DNA from: Marinobacter mobilis
GTDB lineage: Bacteria > Pseudomonadota > Gammaproteobacteria > Pseudomonadales > Oleiphilaceae
NCBI RefSeq assembly: GCF_900106945.1
Contig: NZ_FNNE01000002.1
Coordinates: forward strand, 310,001-374,000
Direction of reading: 5' to 3'
DNA length: 64,000 nucleotides
The notes beneath the pieces are model-generated. The model had not been told where the DNA came from and ran no database searches. It saw nothing but the letters and a program-made list of their open reading frames with translations. Within the stretch, counting starts at the first letter, position 1, and each line of letters starts with the position of its first letter. Position numbers and translations under genes: made by a program. This document shows positions 52,517 to 62,802 of the stretch, in pieces.

Positions 52517-52720
52517 TCGTCAAGGTGCTCACATAAATTGTTATTACGTGTATTCCCGACAACACAGCAAGTTCTGAAAGGAGGCCAAAGATATAAAGTG
52601 ACGGAAATACAGATCTTTATTTTTCTATTTTACGCCCTCTAAAGTAGCAGGGCATGCCTAAATAGCTACCTCCGTCACGACTTTACAAAGTTTGACACCC
52701 TCGCCGCGCGCAGGTGTTGA
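52517..52720. other. Intergenic region between epmB and the PilZ gene
   Basis: 204 bases, AT-rich at 52590-52650; no gene, terminator or strong promoter pair was identified. It must contain the promoter of the leftward PilZ-domain gene. Confidence 0.4.
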
Positions 52721-53764
52721 CTACTCGGCGTTGAGGTTCAGCGGGGTTTTGCCTTCCCGTCCGGGTATTTCCCGGACCAGCCGGGGTACCAGAAAGCCGG
52801 GCAGCCGGGCGATCATCTCCCGTGCCAGTTGCCGGGCGCGGGCGTCAGGGACGTCGAAGTGATGGGCGCCTTCAACCGGGTCGAAGGCGTGGAGGTAGTA
52901 CGGCAGGACGCCGGTCGAGAACAAGGCTTCGCTGAGCTCACAGAGTGTGTCGGCATCGTCATTCACACCATGCAGGAGCACGCTCTGGTTCAGCAGGGTT
53001 ACTCCGGCTGCGGCAAGCCTGGCCAGCGATGAACGGGTGGCCTGGTCCAGTTCATTGGCATGATTGACATGCACCACCATGATGACCTTGAGCCGGGTTT
53101 TGCTGACCCAGGACAGCAGTTCATTGTTCACCCGTTGTGGAATGACCACGGGCAGGCGGGTGTGAATGCGAAGTCGGCGCAGCTGTGGCAGGTCGTCGAG
53201 AGCCTCAACCCAGCGTGCCAGCAGTCGGTCGTTTACAGCCAGCGGATCGCCGCCACTGAAAATGACCTCGTTGATTTCAGGGGAATCCTTCAGGCTGGTA
53301 ATGACCTGCTTGCGGTCCTCAGGTGACAACCGATGATCCGCGTACGGGAAGTGGCGGCGAAAGCAGTAGCGGCAGTTGATGGCGCACTGCCCGGTCACCA
53401 TCAGCAGGGCGCGGCTGCGGTATTTACGGATCAGGCCGGTTGTGGCTGTTGCCGATGCTTCCTGCAATGGGTCCCGTACATACCCCGCCTGAAAACGGGC
53501 TTCATCCGCCATTGGAAGGATCTGGCGAAGCAGGGGGTCCGCCGGATTGCCTGGTTCGATGCGTGCCAGGTACGGCAGCGGGACCCGCACCGGAAACAGT
53601 GCGTGCCCCTCATGGGCCCCACTGAGCCAGGCGTCAGGGCTGAGACCAAGGGCTTGCAGCAGGGCGTCGGGGCTGGTGATGGAGTCGGCGAGAAGCTGTT
53701 GCCAGGTCGGACTTTCGTTATCTTGTTGGCGGGCTTCTATACGGGCAGCGGTTCGCTGTATCAT
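52721..53764 (-). CDS. epmB: EF-P lysine 2,3-aminomutase
   Basis: A 347-residue radical SAM enzyme that converts lysine to (R)-beta-lysine for EF-P. The cluster motif is [20 protein letters not shown] (three cysteines as CxxxCxxC). [21 protein letters not shown] follows, and a C-terminal region typical of the lysine aminomutase family. The short C-terminus separates EpmB from the catabolic KamA. It is divergent from efp, with starts 45 bases apart, the same layout as E. coli epmB-efp. Confidence 0.96.
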   Translation of the reverse strand: MIQRTAARIEARQQDNESPTWQQLLADSITSPDALLQALGLSPDAWLSGAHEGHALFPVRVPLPYLARIEPGNPADPLLRQILPMADEARFQAGYVRDPLQEASATATTGLIRKYRSRALLMVTGQCAINCRYCFRRHFPYADHRLSPEDRKQVITSLKDSPEINEVIFSGGDPLAVNDRLLARWVEALDDLPQLRRLRIHTRLPVVIPQRVNNELLSWVSKTRLKVIMVVHVNHANELDQATRSSLARLAAAGVTLLNQSVLLHGVNDDADTLCELSEALFSTGVLPYYLHAFDPVEGAHHFDVPDARARQLAREMIARLPGFLVPRLVREIPGREGKTPLNLNAE

Positions 53765-53809
53765 AGCGACCTTTCGACTCTTAACAGCTTTCTTTCAGGT
53801 GGTAATAAC

Positions 53810-54385
53810 ATGGCTTCCTATTCTACCAACGAATTTCGTAGCGGTCTCAAGGTTTTGTTGGATGGCGACCCCTGCGCCATTCTGGAAAACGAGTTCGTTA
53901 AGCCTGGCAAAGGCCAGGCATTTAATCGGGTCAAACTGCGTAACCTGACCAACAACCGTGTCTGGGAACGCACCTTCAAATCCGGTGAATCCCTGGAAGC
54001 GGCCGATGTTATTGATCAGGATATGGAATACCTGTACACCGACGGTGAGTTCTGGCATTTCATGATGACGGATGGCTCCTTCGAGCAGCACGCTGCTGAC
54101 CAGAAGGCGGTGGCCGATGCCCTCAAATGGCTGAAAGAGCAGGATGTCTACACCGTAACGCTATACAACGGTGCTCCGTTGTCCGTAACTCCGCCCAACT
54201 TCGTCGAGCTGGAAGTGGTGGAAACCGATCCGGGCATGAAGGGTGATACCGCCCAGGGTGGTTCCAAGCCGGCAACTTTGTCGACCGGTGCGGTGGTGAG
54301 CGTTCCACTGTTCATCACCATCGGTGATGTACTGAAGGTTGATACCCGTTCCGGTGAGTACGTCAACCGCGTCAAGAACGGCTGA
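53810..54385 (+). CDS. efp: Elongation factor P
   Basis: A 191-residue translation factor that relieves ribosome stalling at proline runs. Lys34 in [11 protein letters not shown] is the position modified by beta-lysine. The KOW, EFP and C-terminal domains are complete, ending [15 protein letters not shown]. The presence of EpmA and EpmB shows this EF-P is lysylated, unlike the rhamnosylated arginine form of Pseudomonas. ATG at 53810 has CAGGTGG upstream; the open frame starting at 53333 is a shadow of epmB. Confidence 0.98.
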   Translation: MASYSTNEFRSGLKVLLDGDPCAILENEFVKPGKGQAFNRVKLRNLTNNRVWERTFKSGESLEAADVIDQDMEYLYTDGEFWHFMMTDGSFEQHAADQKAVADALKWLKEQDVYTVTLYNGAPLSVTPPNFVELEVVETDPGMKGDTAQGGSKPATLSTGAVVSVPLFITIGDVLKVDTRSGEYVNRVKNG

Positions 54386-54405
54386 TAACGGATAGCGGTA
54401 CGACC

Positions 54406-55383
54406 ATGACTCCTGTCGGGCAGTGGCAGCCAACTGCATCTGTTGCCGCCCTTCGGGAGCGGGCCGGTCAGCTGGCCTATCTACGATCCTTTTTCGACCG
54501 GCGCGGGGTTCTGGAAACAGAAACCCCGGTTCTGGGCCGGCACGGTGTGACGGACCTCAATCTCGACAGCGTCGGCGCCAGTTTTGAGCCAATCAGTGGC
54601 AGTCCGGCGCGATCCGGGTGGTTGCAAACTTCCCCTGAATACCACATGAAACGCCTGCTGGCGGCCGGTTCTGGCCCCATCTTCCAGGTGTTTCGTGCCT
54701 TTCGCAGTGGCGAGCGAGGTTCCCGCCATAACCCCGAATTTTCGTTGCTTGAGTGGTATCGTCCAGGGTTTACCGATGTTGAGCTGATGGCCGAAGTGGC
54801 TGAGCTGGTGTGTGGCTGGCTGGGTTGTGAGCAGCCTCAGACGCTGACCTACCGCGATGCGATGATGCGCTTTGCGGGGGTTGATCCGTTTGCGGTCAGC
54901 GAACAGGAGCTTGAGCAGCGATGCGAGCGTTGGCTTGGCGCGGGACATGCCTTCGGGCTTGGTAGGGACGGCTGGCTTGATGTGCTGATGAGCCATGAGG
55001 TGGAAGTGGCGCTGCGGGATCAGCCGCCGACGTTTATCACCGCCTATCCTGCCAGTCAGGCTGCACTGGCTCGTATTTCCGTTCAGGACGGCATCGAGGT
55101 GGCTCACCGCTTCGAGCTATATGTGGCCGGAATGGAGTTGTGTAATGGCTACTGGGAGCTGACCGATGCGGATGAGCAACGGCAGCGCTTCCTGGCGGAT
55201 AATGACGCCAGAAAGCGTGCGGGCAAGCCGGAAATGCCCGTGGATGGCGCGCTGTTGTCTGCGCTGGCGGCCGGGATGCCGGATTGCGCTGGTGTGGCGC
55301 TGGGGCTCGACCGCTTGCTGATGCTCCGAATGGGGGTGGCCACCATTGCTGAGGTGGTGGCTTTCCCGCTGGAAATCGCCTGA
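54406..55383 (+). CDS. epmA: EF-P lysine ligase
   Basis: A 325-residue class II lysyl-tRNA-synthetase-like enzyme that attaches beta-lysine to EF-P Lys34. Motif 2 is FQVFRAFRSGERGSRHNPEFSLLEWYRPG and motif 3 is GVALGLDRLLMLRMG, with no anticodon-binding domain. Residues 40-70 (ETETPVLGRHGVTDLNLDS) are typical. It follows efp by 20 bases, so they form an operon. Its stop (55381-55383) abuts that of psd (55384-55386). Confidence 0.97.
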   Translation: MTPVGQWQPTASVAALRERAGQLAYLRSFFDRRGVLETETPVLGRHGVTDLNLDSVGASFEPISGSPARSGWLQTSPEYHMKRLLAAGSGPIFQVFRAFRSGERGSRHNPEFSLLEWYRPGFTDVELMAEVAELVCGWLGCEQPQTLTYRDAMMRFAGVDPFAVSEQELEQRCERWLGAGHAFGLGRDGWLDVLMSHEVEVALRDQPPTFITAYPASQAALARISVQDGIEVAHRFELYVAGMELCNGYWELTDADEQRQRFLADNDARKRAGKPEMPVDGALLSALAAGMPDCAGVALGLDRLLMLRMGVATIAEVVAFPLEIA

Positions 55384-56241
55384 TCAGGAATTGATGCCAA
55401 AGGCCTCGCCCATGCGAACGGTCTTGCCGGCAATCATGTCTTGTTTCCATTCGGTGGCACCTTTCGGGGCGACCAGAATGACGGTAGAGCCGAGGCGGAA
55501 ACGTCCCATTTCCTGTCCCTTCTCAAAGCGGATGGGCGTTTTCAGATGATCGTATCTGGAGACTGACACACCATCGCCGCTGGGGACCACAACGCCCGCC
55601 CAGGTTGTTTCGACGCTACCAACAATCATCGCGCCCACCAGCACCATGGCGAGGGGGCCAATGTCGGTGTCGAAGATCGCTACAACCCGCTCGTTACGGG
55701 CAAACAGATTGGGGACATTCTCTGCCGTGACCGGGTTTACCGAGAACAGCTTTCCCGGTACGTGAATCATTTCGCGCAGAGTGCCCGATACCGGCATGTG
55801 AATACGGTGGTAGTCTTTGGGCGACAGGTAGATCGTGGCGAACTCGCCATTCTCGAACGGCTTGGTCCGTTCGGTGTCGCCCCCGAGCAGTTCCTGGAGG
55901 CTGAACGACTGCCCTTTGGCCTGGAATACCCGATCATCGCTGACCTGTCCCAGCTGGCTGATGGCACCATCAACTGGACTGGTCAGTACCTTAGGGTCCG
56001 GATCCAATGGGCGGATTCCGGGTTTCAGTTCACGGGTGAAGAATGCGTTGAAGCTGGGGTAGGCTTCGGGGTTGGGTTCGGCGGCTTCGCTCATGTTCAC
56101 ACCGTAGCGGCCGATAAACCATTTGATGACCCGGTTTTTAAGGGCTGGGGTGCGGTCATTGTCGGCGAGCTTTCCTGCCAGCCGGGAAACGGCCAACTGT
56201 GGTGTAACGTATTGACCAAGAATAAATAACTTGTCGAACAT
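55384..56241 (-). CDS. psd: Phosphatidylserine decarboxylase proenzyme
   Basis: A 285-residue inner-membrane-associated enzyme that makes phosphatidylethanolamine. The cleavage and pyruvoyl site is GST in FRLGSTVILV near the C-terminus. FNAFFTRELKPGIRPL, PVDGAISQLGQV and YHRIHMPVSG are typical of the short bacterial type. ATG at 56241 is chosen over 56259 because AAGAGAA lies 8 bases before it. The gene corresponds to psd near fimX in Pseudomonas. Confidence 0.97.
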   Translation of the reverse strand: MFDKLFILGQYVTPQLAVSRLAGKLADNDRTPALKNRVIKWFIGRYGVNMSEAAEPNPEAYPSFNAFFTRELKPGIRPLDPDPKVLTSPVDGAISQLGQVSDDRVFQAKGQSFSLQELLGGDTERTKPFENGEFATIYLSPKDYHRIHMPVSGTLREMIHVPGKLFSVNPVTAENVPNLFARNERVVAIFDTDIGPLAMVLVGAMIVGSVETTWAGVVVPSGDGVSVSRYDHLKTPIRFEKGQEMGRFRLGSTVILVAPKGATEWKQDMIAGKTVRMGEAFGINS

Positions 56242-56417
56242 GAGCGGATTCTCTTGCATTAAGAGCGCGTGATTCTACCAAAGTCTGCCTGGATAGGGAG
56301 CCATTGCCTGAAATAAGGCATTTTCTGACCGTCAGGGACGCAGGTATCTTCGCGGAGCGTGGGAGTGATTGCTATGATTGTGACGGCAAACCATTTTTAA
56401 CAGGTGTATGGCATCCT

Positions 56418-57269
56418 ATGGCATTAATTATTGGTGGGATTATTGTGATTGCCTGCGTGCTGGGCGGATATACGCTCCACGGCGGGAATCTTATGGTGTT
56501 GTGGCAGCCCACGGAAGTGCTGATTATCTTTGGCGCAGCGTTGGGCTCGTTCGTGATTGCCAACCCCCCGAGTCTCATCAAGCAGGTTTTTCAGGGCGTT
56601 TTGCGGTTGCTGACCGGCTCCCCATTTAACAAGGCGTTTTATCTCGATCTGCTGAGCCTGTTGTACGACATTTTCGACAAGTCGCGAAAGCAGGGGGTCA
56701 TGTCCATCGAAGAAGATATCGACAACCCGGAATCCAGCCAGATTTTCAGCCGCTATCCGGCGGTTATGAAGTCGAAGGAGTTGTTGGCCTTTATCACGGA
56801 TTACCTCAGAATTATCAGTTCCGGCAACATGGCACCCCATGAGCTGGAAGGGATGATGGAGAACGAGATCGACAGTCGCCACCATGAGTTGGAAGAGCCG
56901 GCCCATGCGGTCAACAAGATCGCGGATGCCCTGCCGGGTCTGGGTATCGTGGCCGCGGTGCTCGGTATTGTCATCACCATGAACTTTCTCAGTGAGGGGC
57001 CGGAGCGGATCGGTTTGAGTGTGGCCGCGGCACTGGTCGGGACCTTTCTGGGTATTTTTATGGGCTACGGTTTTGTTGGCCCCACCTCCATTGCTCTGGA
57101 GCACTCGGCACAGTACGAACTGAAGGCTTACGAATGTGTCCGGGCCTCCATTGTGGCCACGGTATCGGGGCAGGCCCCCCAGATGGCCATTGAGTTCGGG
57201 CGCAAGGCGTTGCCGACCCACAAGCGGCCAGACTTCCAGGAACTGAATGACCACGTTCGCTCCAAATAG
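56418..57269 (+). CDS. motA: Flagellar motor stator protein MotA
   Basis: A 283-residue four-helix stator protein that couples ion flow to rotation. It has GGYTLHGGNLMVLWQPTEVLIIFGAALG (TM1-2), the ADALPGLGIVAAVLGIVITM helix (with the conserved proline) and VGTFLGIFMGYGFVGPTS (second conserved proline). Charged cytoplasmic loop residues in KSRKQGVMSIEEDIDNPE can contact FliG. The start at 56418 matches family N-termini; the longer frame from 56304 is not conserved-looking. motB follows 50 bases later. Confidence 0.95.
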   Translation: MALIIGGIIVIACVLGGYTLHGGNLMVLWQPTEVLIIFGAALGSFVIANPPSLIKQVFQGVLRLLTGSPFNKAFYLDLLSLLYDIFDKSRKQGVMSIEEDIDNPESSQIFSRYPAVMKSKELLAFITDYLRIISSGNMAPHELEGMMENEIDSRHHELEEPAHAVNKIADALPGLGIVAAVLGIVITMNFLSEGPERIGLSVAAALVGTFLGIFMGYGFVGPTSIALEHSAQYELKAYECVRASIVATVSGQAPQMAIEFGRKALPTHKRPDFQELNDHVRSK

Positions 57270-57319
57270 CGCTCTCGTAAGAAGCAATATCGTCTCAGGC
57301 AGTCAATTCGGGTGAAGGC

Positions 57320-58285
57320 GTGGAAGAAAGACCGATAATCGTAAAACGAAAAAAGGTGGTCGCCGGTGGCCATCACGGGGGCTCCTGGAAAGTCGCCTTT
57401 GCCGATTTCGCCACTGCCATGATGGCGTTCTTTCTGGTGCTTTGGCTGACGGCAACGGCCTCCCCGGAGCAGATTGAAGCTGTGGAGGGCTATTTCAAGG
57501 ATCCAATCGGCTTTATTGATGGCGGCTCCCCCAATCCGGTGGATCTGGAGGGCAGTGCATCGGTGGTTGAGTCGTCCAGTGCCGATGTTGCTGACAGTCA
57601 GATTCAGCTTGAAGACGAGCGCATTGAGGAGCTGGCGGACACGCTGGAGCGACGGCAGATGGAGGAGCTGTTCCAGGATCTGCAACAGCAGATTGAACAG
57701 AGCCAGACCCTGCAGGAATTCAAGGATCAGTTGCTGATCGACATCACCGACGAAGGGTTACGGATTCAGATCGTGGATCGGTCCCAGCGACCGATGTTCG
57801 ATAGCGGCCGGGCCCAGCTGAAGTATTACTCGCAGGATATCCTGTTTGAGCTGGCCAAGCCGCTGAGTATGGTGCCGAACAGGCTGAGTGTTACCGGACA
57901 TACCGATGCCACACCGTTCAGCGGGCGTCCCGGGTACACCAACTGGGAGTTGTCGGCGGATCGGGCAAACACCGCACGTCGGGCCCTGGTAGCGGGTGGG
58001 GTTCGCGAGCAGCAGATTGCCCGGGTGGTGGGGTTGAGCGACTCGGTACTGTTCGATCAGGAAGACCCGACGGCGCCGGTCAATCGCCGTATTGCCATCA
58101 TCGTGCTTAACAAGAAAGCGGTGCAGGATATTCAGGACAATGCCGGGCGTCAGGATAGCCGTCAGCCGCTGATCGACCTGACGGCACCCAGCGAAGAGCA
58201 GCAGCGAGAGGCTCAGCAGTCGCTTGAGAGTGGTGAATGGCTGCAGGAGCGGGAAGAGCCCAACCCCAATGAGTTGAGCTGGTAA
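57320..58285 (+). CDS. motB: Flagellar motor stator protein MotB
   Basis: A 321-residue stator partner. A short cytoplasmic N-terminus leads into SWKVAFADFATAMMAFFLVLW with the ion-carrying Asp29, then a plug and acidic linker, and a peptidoglycan-binding OmpA-like domain (VTGHTDATPFSGRPGYTNWE, ADRANTARRAL). The start is GTG after GGTGAAGG. The C-terminal tail is Gln/Glu rich. It converges on rsgA, with stops 4 bases apart. Confidence 0.95.
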   Translation: MEERPIIVKRKKVVAGGHHGGSWKVAFADFATAMMAFFLVLWLTATASPEQIEAVEGYFKDPIGFIDGGSPNPVDLEGSASVVESSSADVADSQIQLEDERIEELADTLERRQMEELFQDLQQQIEQSQTLQEFKDQLLIDITDEGLRIQIVDRSQRPMFDSGRAQLKYYSQDILFELAKPLSMVPNRLSVTGHTDATPFSGRPGYTNWELSADRANTARRALVAGGVREQQIARVVGLSDSVLFDQEDPTAPVNRRIAIIVLNKKAVQDIQDNAGRQDSRQPLIDLTAPSEEQQREAQQSLESGEWLQEREEPNPNELSW

Positions 58286-58289
58286 GTTC

Positions 58290-59345
58290 CTAGTCCGCGA
58301 TCAGTCCCCGGGCCTGCTGCTCCGCCATGTCCTGAAGGATGCGATGGAAACTGTGCATCCGCTCGGGACTGATCTCTCCATTTTTCGCGGCCTCATTGAT
58401 GGCGCAGCCGGGGTCGTTCTGATGCCGGCAGTTGCGGAACCGGCAGTGGCCAATCAGATTGCGGATCTCCCGGAAACCGAATTCAATTTCATCCCCCGAC
58501 ATGTGCCAGAGGCCGAACTCCCGTATTCCCGGAGAATCGATCAGATCGCCCCCGCATTCCAGGTGAAACAGTCGCGCGGTGGTGGTGGTGTGGGTGCCCT
58601 TGCCTGTACTTTCGGAAATGGCGCCCACGCGAATGGACTCTTCCGGCAGCAGGGTCTGGATGATTGATGACTTGCCGACGCCTGATTGGCCGACAAACAC
58701 GCTGGTCTGGTCGCGCACCAGTTCGGTCACCTGATGTGCCGGCTCACCGTCTTTGGTGCGGGCAGAGGTTCTCACCACCGGGTAGCCCAGCGTCTCGTAG
58801 CGTGCCAGCAAGCTGTCGATGGCGTCCCTGTTCCGGTCCGTGACCAGGTCGTCTTTGTTGAGCAGGATGACCGCAGGAATGCCGGTGTTTTCGGCAGCAA
58901 CCAGGTAGCGGTCAATAAGGTTGTCGTGAGGCTCGGGTTCCGGGGCAATGACCAGGATGATGTGGTCGATATTGGCCGCCACCGGCTTGATCTGCCCAAA
59001 CTTGTCTGGCCGCTGCAGCAGGGTCCGTCGCTCGGAGCGTGCCACCACAACGCCTACTTCGCCGGCACCCGGTCGCCATACCACCCGGTCTCCGGTGACC
59101 AGGCTGTCGATATTGGCCCGCACAAAACAGCGGCAGACAGTGCCTTTGCGATCACCCTCCAGCGCTTCAATGTCGAGTTGCTGACCATAGTGAGCAATGA
59201 CCAGACCTGCCTGTTCGGCACCCAGTTCGCCGGATTCGAGCTGTTCGTCAATCGCCCGTTCCTTGCGATGTGCACGCTCCGTCCGCTCCTGCTGGATCTT
59301 GCGGATGCGCCACTGTTGTTGTTTGTTCAATCGACGTTTGGCCAT
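58290..59345 (-). CDS. rsgA: Ribosome small-subunit-dependent GTPase
   Basis: A 351-residue circularly permuted GTPase that checks 30S maturation. Its GTPase motifs run NKDD (LLNKDDLV), then [11 protein letters not shown] (P-loop), then DSPGIREFG. An N-terminal OB domain ([21 protein letters not shown]) and a C-terminal zinc site ([16 protein letters not shown]) complete it. The N-terminus is basic and Gln/Arg rich, as in relatives. ATG at 59345 is preferred to a TTG six bases before it. It is divergent from orn. Confidence 0.97.
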   Translation of the reverse strand: MAKRRLNKQQQWRIRKIQQERTERAHRKERAIDEQLESGELGAEQAGLVIAHYGQQLDIEALEGDRKGTVCRCFVRANIDSLVTGDRVVWRPGAGEVGVVVARSERRTLLQRPDKFGQIKPVAANIDHIILVIAPEPEPHDNLIDRYLVAAENTGIPAVILLNKDDLVTDRNRDAIDSLLARYETLGYPVVRTSARTKDGEPAHQVTELVRDQTSVFVGQSGVGKSSIIQTLLPEESIRVGAISESTGKGTHTTTTARLFHLECGGDLIDSPGIREFGLWHMSGDEIEFGFREIRNLIGHCRFRNCRHQNDPGCAINEAAKNGEISPERMHSFHRILQDMAEQQARGLIAD

Positions 59346-59461
59346 GGGCAATAGTCTGGTGTCAGTATCAAGGGATAATCTGGTGTAACATCATACTCGA
59401 ATTGCCCAGCCGCTGCCTGCACGGCGGCGTCTTTCCCAATCCCTTTTCTCAGGAGAGCTGT

Positions 59462-60010
59462 ATGTCCGCATCCGACCGCCTTGTCTGGATAGATCTGGAA
59501 ATGACCGGACTGGATCCGGAACGCGAGCGCATCATCGAAATCGCCACCATCGTGACCAATTCAGAACTTGAAATTATTGCTGAAGGTCCAGTGATCGCGG
59601 TCCATCAGCCTGACAGTCTGCTGGATGCCATGGATGAGTGGTGCACCAGGACCCACGGTGAGAATGGCCTGACCCAGCGGGTCAGGGACAGTAAGGTGTC
59701 CGAAGCAGAGGCTGAGCAACAGACCATTGCATTCCTGCAGGAACATTTGGAGTCGGGACAGTCACCGCTGTGCGGCAACAGCATTGGCCAGGATCGTCGC
59801 TTCCTGGTGAAGTACATGCCTCGGCTGGAGTCCTTTTTCCATTACCGCAACCTCGATGTCAGCACTGTCAAGGAGCTGGCAAGACGCTGGCGGCCTGACG
59901 TACTGGCCGGAGTGAAGAAAAAAGGATCCCACCTGGCGCTGGATGATATCCGGGATTCGATTGCCGAACTGCAGCATTACCGGGAGCAGTTTTTCCGTCT
60001 TCAGGACTGA
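59462..60010 (+). CDS. orn: Oligoribonuclease
   Basis: A 182-residue DEDDh exonuclease that degrades very short RNAs and pGpG, so it links to c-di-GMP turnover. Asp11 and Glu13 lie in [11 protein letters not shown]; later acidic residues and the catalytic His occur in [12 protein letters not shown] and [15 protein letters not shown]. The start is ATG at 59462 behind AGGAGAG. Its end overlaps the convergent queG end by 10 bases. Confidence 0.97.
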   Translation: MSASDRLVWIDLEMTGLDPERERIIEIATIVTNSELEIIAEGPVIAVHQPDSLLDAMDEWCTRTHGENGLTQRVRDSKVSEAEAEQQTIAFLQEHLESGQSPLCGNSIGQDRRFLVKYMPRLESFFHYRNLDVSTVKELARRWRPDVLAGVKKKGSHLALDDIRDSIAELQHYREQFFRLQD

Positions 60011-61086
60011 AGTGCCGGCGGCTGGGCGACCGGATCTACGCCGTGCCGGCTCAGTGCCCAGGCCACATGTTCCCTGACCAGCGGGGAAGGGTGGTCTGCC
60101 CGCTTCCTGAGTGCTTCTATCACCGGGATGGTGGAGGGTGCATTGCCCAGCCCCACGGCCAGGTTACGCAACCAGCCTTCATAACCTGTCCGGCGAATGG
60201 CCGAGCCTTCGGTGCGCTTGAGGAATTCTTCCTCGTTCCATAAAAACAGTTGTGCCAGCTCGGTGTTGTCCAGGTGGTGCCGGGGCTTGAAGTCATCTTC
60301 CTTTGAAGCCTTGGCAAACCGATTCCAGGGACACACCAGCTGACAGTCATCGCAGCCAAACACGCGGTTGCCCATCAACGGGCGCAGCTCCTCCGGAATC
60401 GCTCCCTTCAGCTCAATGGTGAGGTAGCTGATGCAGCGGCGGGCATCCAGCACATGGGGCGCAGGGAATGCCTGGGTCGGACACAGGTCGAGGCAGGCGG
60501 TGCAGCGCCCACAGTGGTCCTTGTCGTATGGGGTGTCGACAGGGAGGGGCGCACTGGTGAATATCTCGCCGAGGAAGAAGAACGATCCCGCCTGGCGGGT
60601 AATGAGCATGGTGTTTTTGCCCTGCCAGCCCAGTCCGGCCTGAGTGCCGAGCGCCCGTTCCAGCACCGGCGCGCTGTCCACAAAGGCGCGATAATTGAAG
60701 CCTGACACTGCGTCGTCAATGCGTTTGGCCAGTGTCGACAGACGCTTGCGGATCAGCTTGTGGTAGTCCCTGCCCAGGGTATAGCGGGAGATATAGGCCT
60801 TTTCCGGGTTTGCCAGAACGTCTCGCGGGCTGTCCGGGGCCGACAGGTAATCCATTCTTACTGAGATGACCCGCTCGGTTCCCGGCACCAGCGACGCGGG
60901 GGTGTAACGCATGTCGCCGTGGTCGGCCATATAGCCCATCTCGCCGTGCAGGCCCTCGGCCAGCCAGCGTTTCAGGTGGTCGCCATGGCTTCCGGTGTCG
61001 GCGTGGGTGATGCCGATATCGGCGAAACCAAGCTCTTTGGCCCAGCGGCGAATGGTGTCTGGCAGGGTGTCCAGGGAATGATGCAT
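60001..61086 (-). CDS. queG: Epoxyqueuosine reductase
   Basis: A 361-residue cobalamin and iron-sulfur enzyme for the last step of queuosine in tRNA. Two 4Fe-4S motifs are [16 protein letters not shown] and [11 protein letters not shown]. The N-terminal cobalamin part has [11 protein letters not shown], and a C-terminal HEAT-like tail ends the protein ([11 protein letters not shown]). ATG at 61086 is chosen over a TTG at 61110. It shares a promoter region with nnrED on the opposite strand. Confidence 0.96.
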   Translation of the reverse strand: MHHSLDTLPDTIRRWAKELGFADIGITHADTGSHGDHLKRWLAEGLHGEMGYMADHGDMRYTPASLVPGTERVISVRMDYLSAPDSPRDVLANPEKAYISRYTLGRDYHKLIRKRLSTLAKRIDDAVSGFNYRAFVDSAPVLERALGTQAGLGWQGKNTMLITRQAGSFFFLGEIFTSAPLPVDTPYDKDHCGRCTACLDLCPTQAFPAPHVLDARRCISYLTIELKGAIPEELRPLMGNRVFGCDDCQLVCPWNRFAKASKEDDFKPRHHLDNTELAQLFLWNEEEFLKRTEGSAIRRTGYEGWLRNLAVGLGNAPSTIPVIEALRKRADHPSPLVREHVAWALSRHGVDPVAQPPALQS

Positions 61087-61212
61087 AGTGGGCTTGAAAA
61101 TGTTTAACAAAACGGCAACTGTTTAAGTTATGACCTTTTTGGCTGTTTTGCTATTCTTTACAGACATCTGGCCTCATAACTTCAACCGGTTTCTTTGTCA
61201 GGGCGTGACAGC

Positions 61213-62802
61213 ATGAATCCAGCGGATAGCGCTAGCTTACCAGAATCCCTGTATTCCGCCGATTCGGTGCGGGCGATGGACCGTTATCTGATCAGTCAGT
61301 GTCAGGTGCCCGGGTTTGAACTGATGCAGCGAGCGGCAGCAAGCGCCTTCCGTAATCTGATCAGAACGTGGCCTGAGCCCGGCCGGTTACTGGTGCTTTG
61401 TGGGGCAGGGAATAATGGTGGCGATGGCTATCTGGTTGCAGCCAGCGCCGCACGCCATGGACTTGATGTGGACTGCGTGGCTGTCGTCGATCCGCAGAGT
61501 CTGCAGGGCGATGCCAGCAAAGCCTGCCAGGTCGCGCGCAATGACGGCGTTGAGATCCTGCTGTGGCGGGAGCTCGATGATGGTGGGCGCTCGGTATTGT
61601 TTGCCACGGCCGGACTCATTGTCGACGCCCTGTTGGGCACCGGCGTTGCTGGTGCTCCGCGGGATCCCTTTGGCGATGTGATCCGCCGCTGCAATGCCAG
61701 TCCGGCGCCGGTGCTGGCGATTGATCTCCCTTCGGGACTTGATGCCACGACCGGCCATGCCGCCGGTGACGTGGTTCAGGCGTCGTTGACGGTGACCTTT
61801 ATCGGTCTCAAGACCGGACTGCTCACCGGGCAGGGAGCAAACTGTGCCGGAGAGGTCGTGTTTGAGTCGCTGGATACTGGCGATCAGCTCCCTGCGTGCG
61901 GGGAAGCTCCGATGGCCCGGCGTGTGGACTGGTGGGGGCTGCGGGAACTGCTGCCGGTCAGGGCCGCTGCGGCACACAAAGGTTATTTTGGGCACATGCT
62001 GATTGTAGCGGGGGACCGCGGATATGGCGGCGCTGCGTTATTGGCCGCCGAGGCCGCCATACGCAGTGGTGCCGGACTGGTCACCCTGGCAACGCGGCCG
62101 GAACATGTGATGCCCGCGCTGGCGCGGTGTCCGTCGGTGATGGCTCAGGGCGTGATTCATGGTTCGGAGCTGGCGCCGCTGCTGGCGAGAGCGTCGCTGG
62201 TCGTCTGTGGTCCCGGGCTTGGGCAATCGTCCTGGGGGCAGCAAATGCTGCAGCAGGTCGTATCCAGCGGCAAGCCGCAGGTGCTGGACGCAGATGCGCT
62301 GAATTTATTGTCGCAGCGGGTTCCGGTTACGGCCAGCAACCACATCCTGACGCCCCACCCGGGTGAGGCTGCGCGGCTGTTGGGGCTGACTGCGGCGGAA
62401 GTCGAAGCGGACAGGCTCGCTGCGGCCGCACGAATCCAGCAGGAGTATGGCGGGACTGTATTGCTCAAAGGGGCGGGTACCGTGGTGACCGATGGCACGG
62501 AATTCGTCATCGTTGATGGTCGTAATCCGGGTATGGCGACCGGTGGTATGGGTGATGTGCTGTCGGGTATGATTGGCAGCTTGCTGGCCCAGCTGGATTC
62601 GCCGCTACAGGCAGCGACCATGGCTGCAGCACTGCACCTGGCGAGTGCTGATCGGGCCTCGCAGGTGAAAGGCTACATGGGGCTGATCCCCAATGATGTG
62701 ATTGATACGCTGCCGCGGATGCTGGCCGATGCCGAAAGGCTGGCGGCCCGACGCTTACGGGCGGGTTTAAAGGGAATCGATGATGCCGTTGACGGCGAGT
62801 GA
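61213..62802 (+). CDS. nnrD: Bifunctional NAD(P)H-hydrate epimerase and ADP-dependent dehydratase
   Basis: A 529-residue YjeF-type protein that repairs damaged NAD(P)H. The N-terminal epimerase domain (residues about 10-215) has LCGAGNNGGDGYLVAA. The C-terminal kinase-fold dehydratase has GHMLIVAGDRGYGGAALLAAE and MATGGMGDVLSGM with the catalytic Asp. Start is ATG at 61213 after CAGGG. The last 23 bases overlap tsaE. Confidence 0.96.
   Translation: MNPADSASLPESLYSADSVRAMDRYLISQCQVPGFELMQRAAASAFRNLIRTWPEPGRLLVLCGAGNNGGDGYLVAASAARHGLDVDCVAVVDPQSLQGDASKACQVARNDGVEILLWRELDDGGRSVLFATAGLIVDALLGTGVAGAPRDPFGDVIRRCNASPAPVLAIDLPSGLDATTGHAAGDVVQASLTVTFIGLKTGLLTGQGANCAGEVVFESLDTGDQLPACGEAPMARRVDWWGLRELLPVRAAAAHKGYFGHMLIVAGDRGYGGAALLAAEAAIRSGAGLVTLATRPEHVMPALARCPSVMAQGVIHGSELAPLLARASLVVCGPGLGQSSWGQQMLQQVVSSGKPQVLDADALNLLSQRVPVTASNHILTPHPGEAARLLGLTAAEVEADRLAAAARIQQEYGGTVLLKGAGTVVTDGTEFVIVDGRNPGMATGGMGDVLSGMIGSLLAQLDSPLQAATMAAALHLASADRASQVKGYMGLIPNDVIDTLPRMLADAERLAARRLRAGLKGIDDAVDGE

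Noticed and set aside
53333..53809. Long N-terminal extension of efp
   Set aside because: It runs antisense to epmB; the efp ATG at 53810 has family length and a ribosome binding site.
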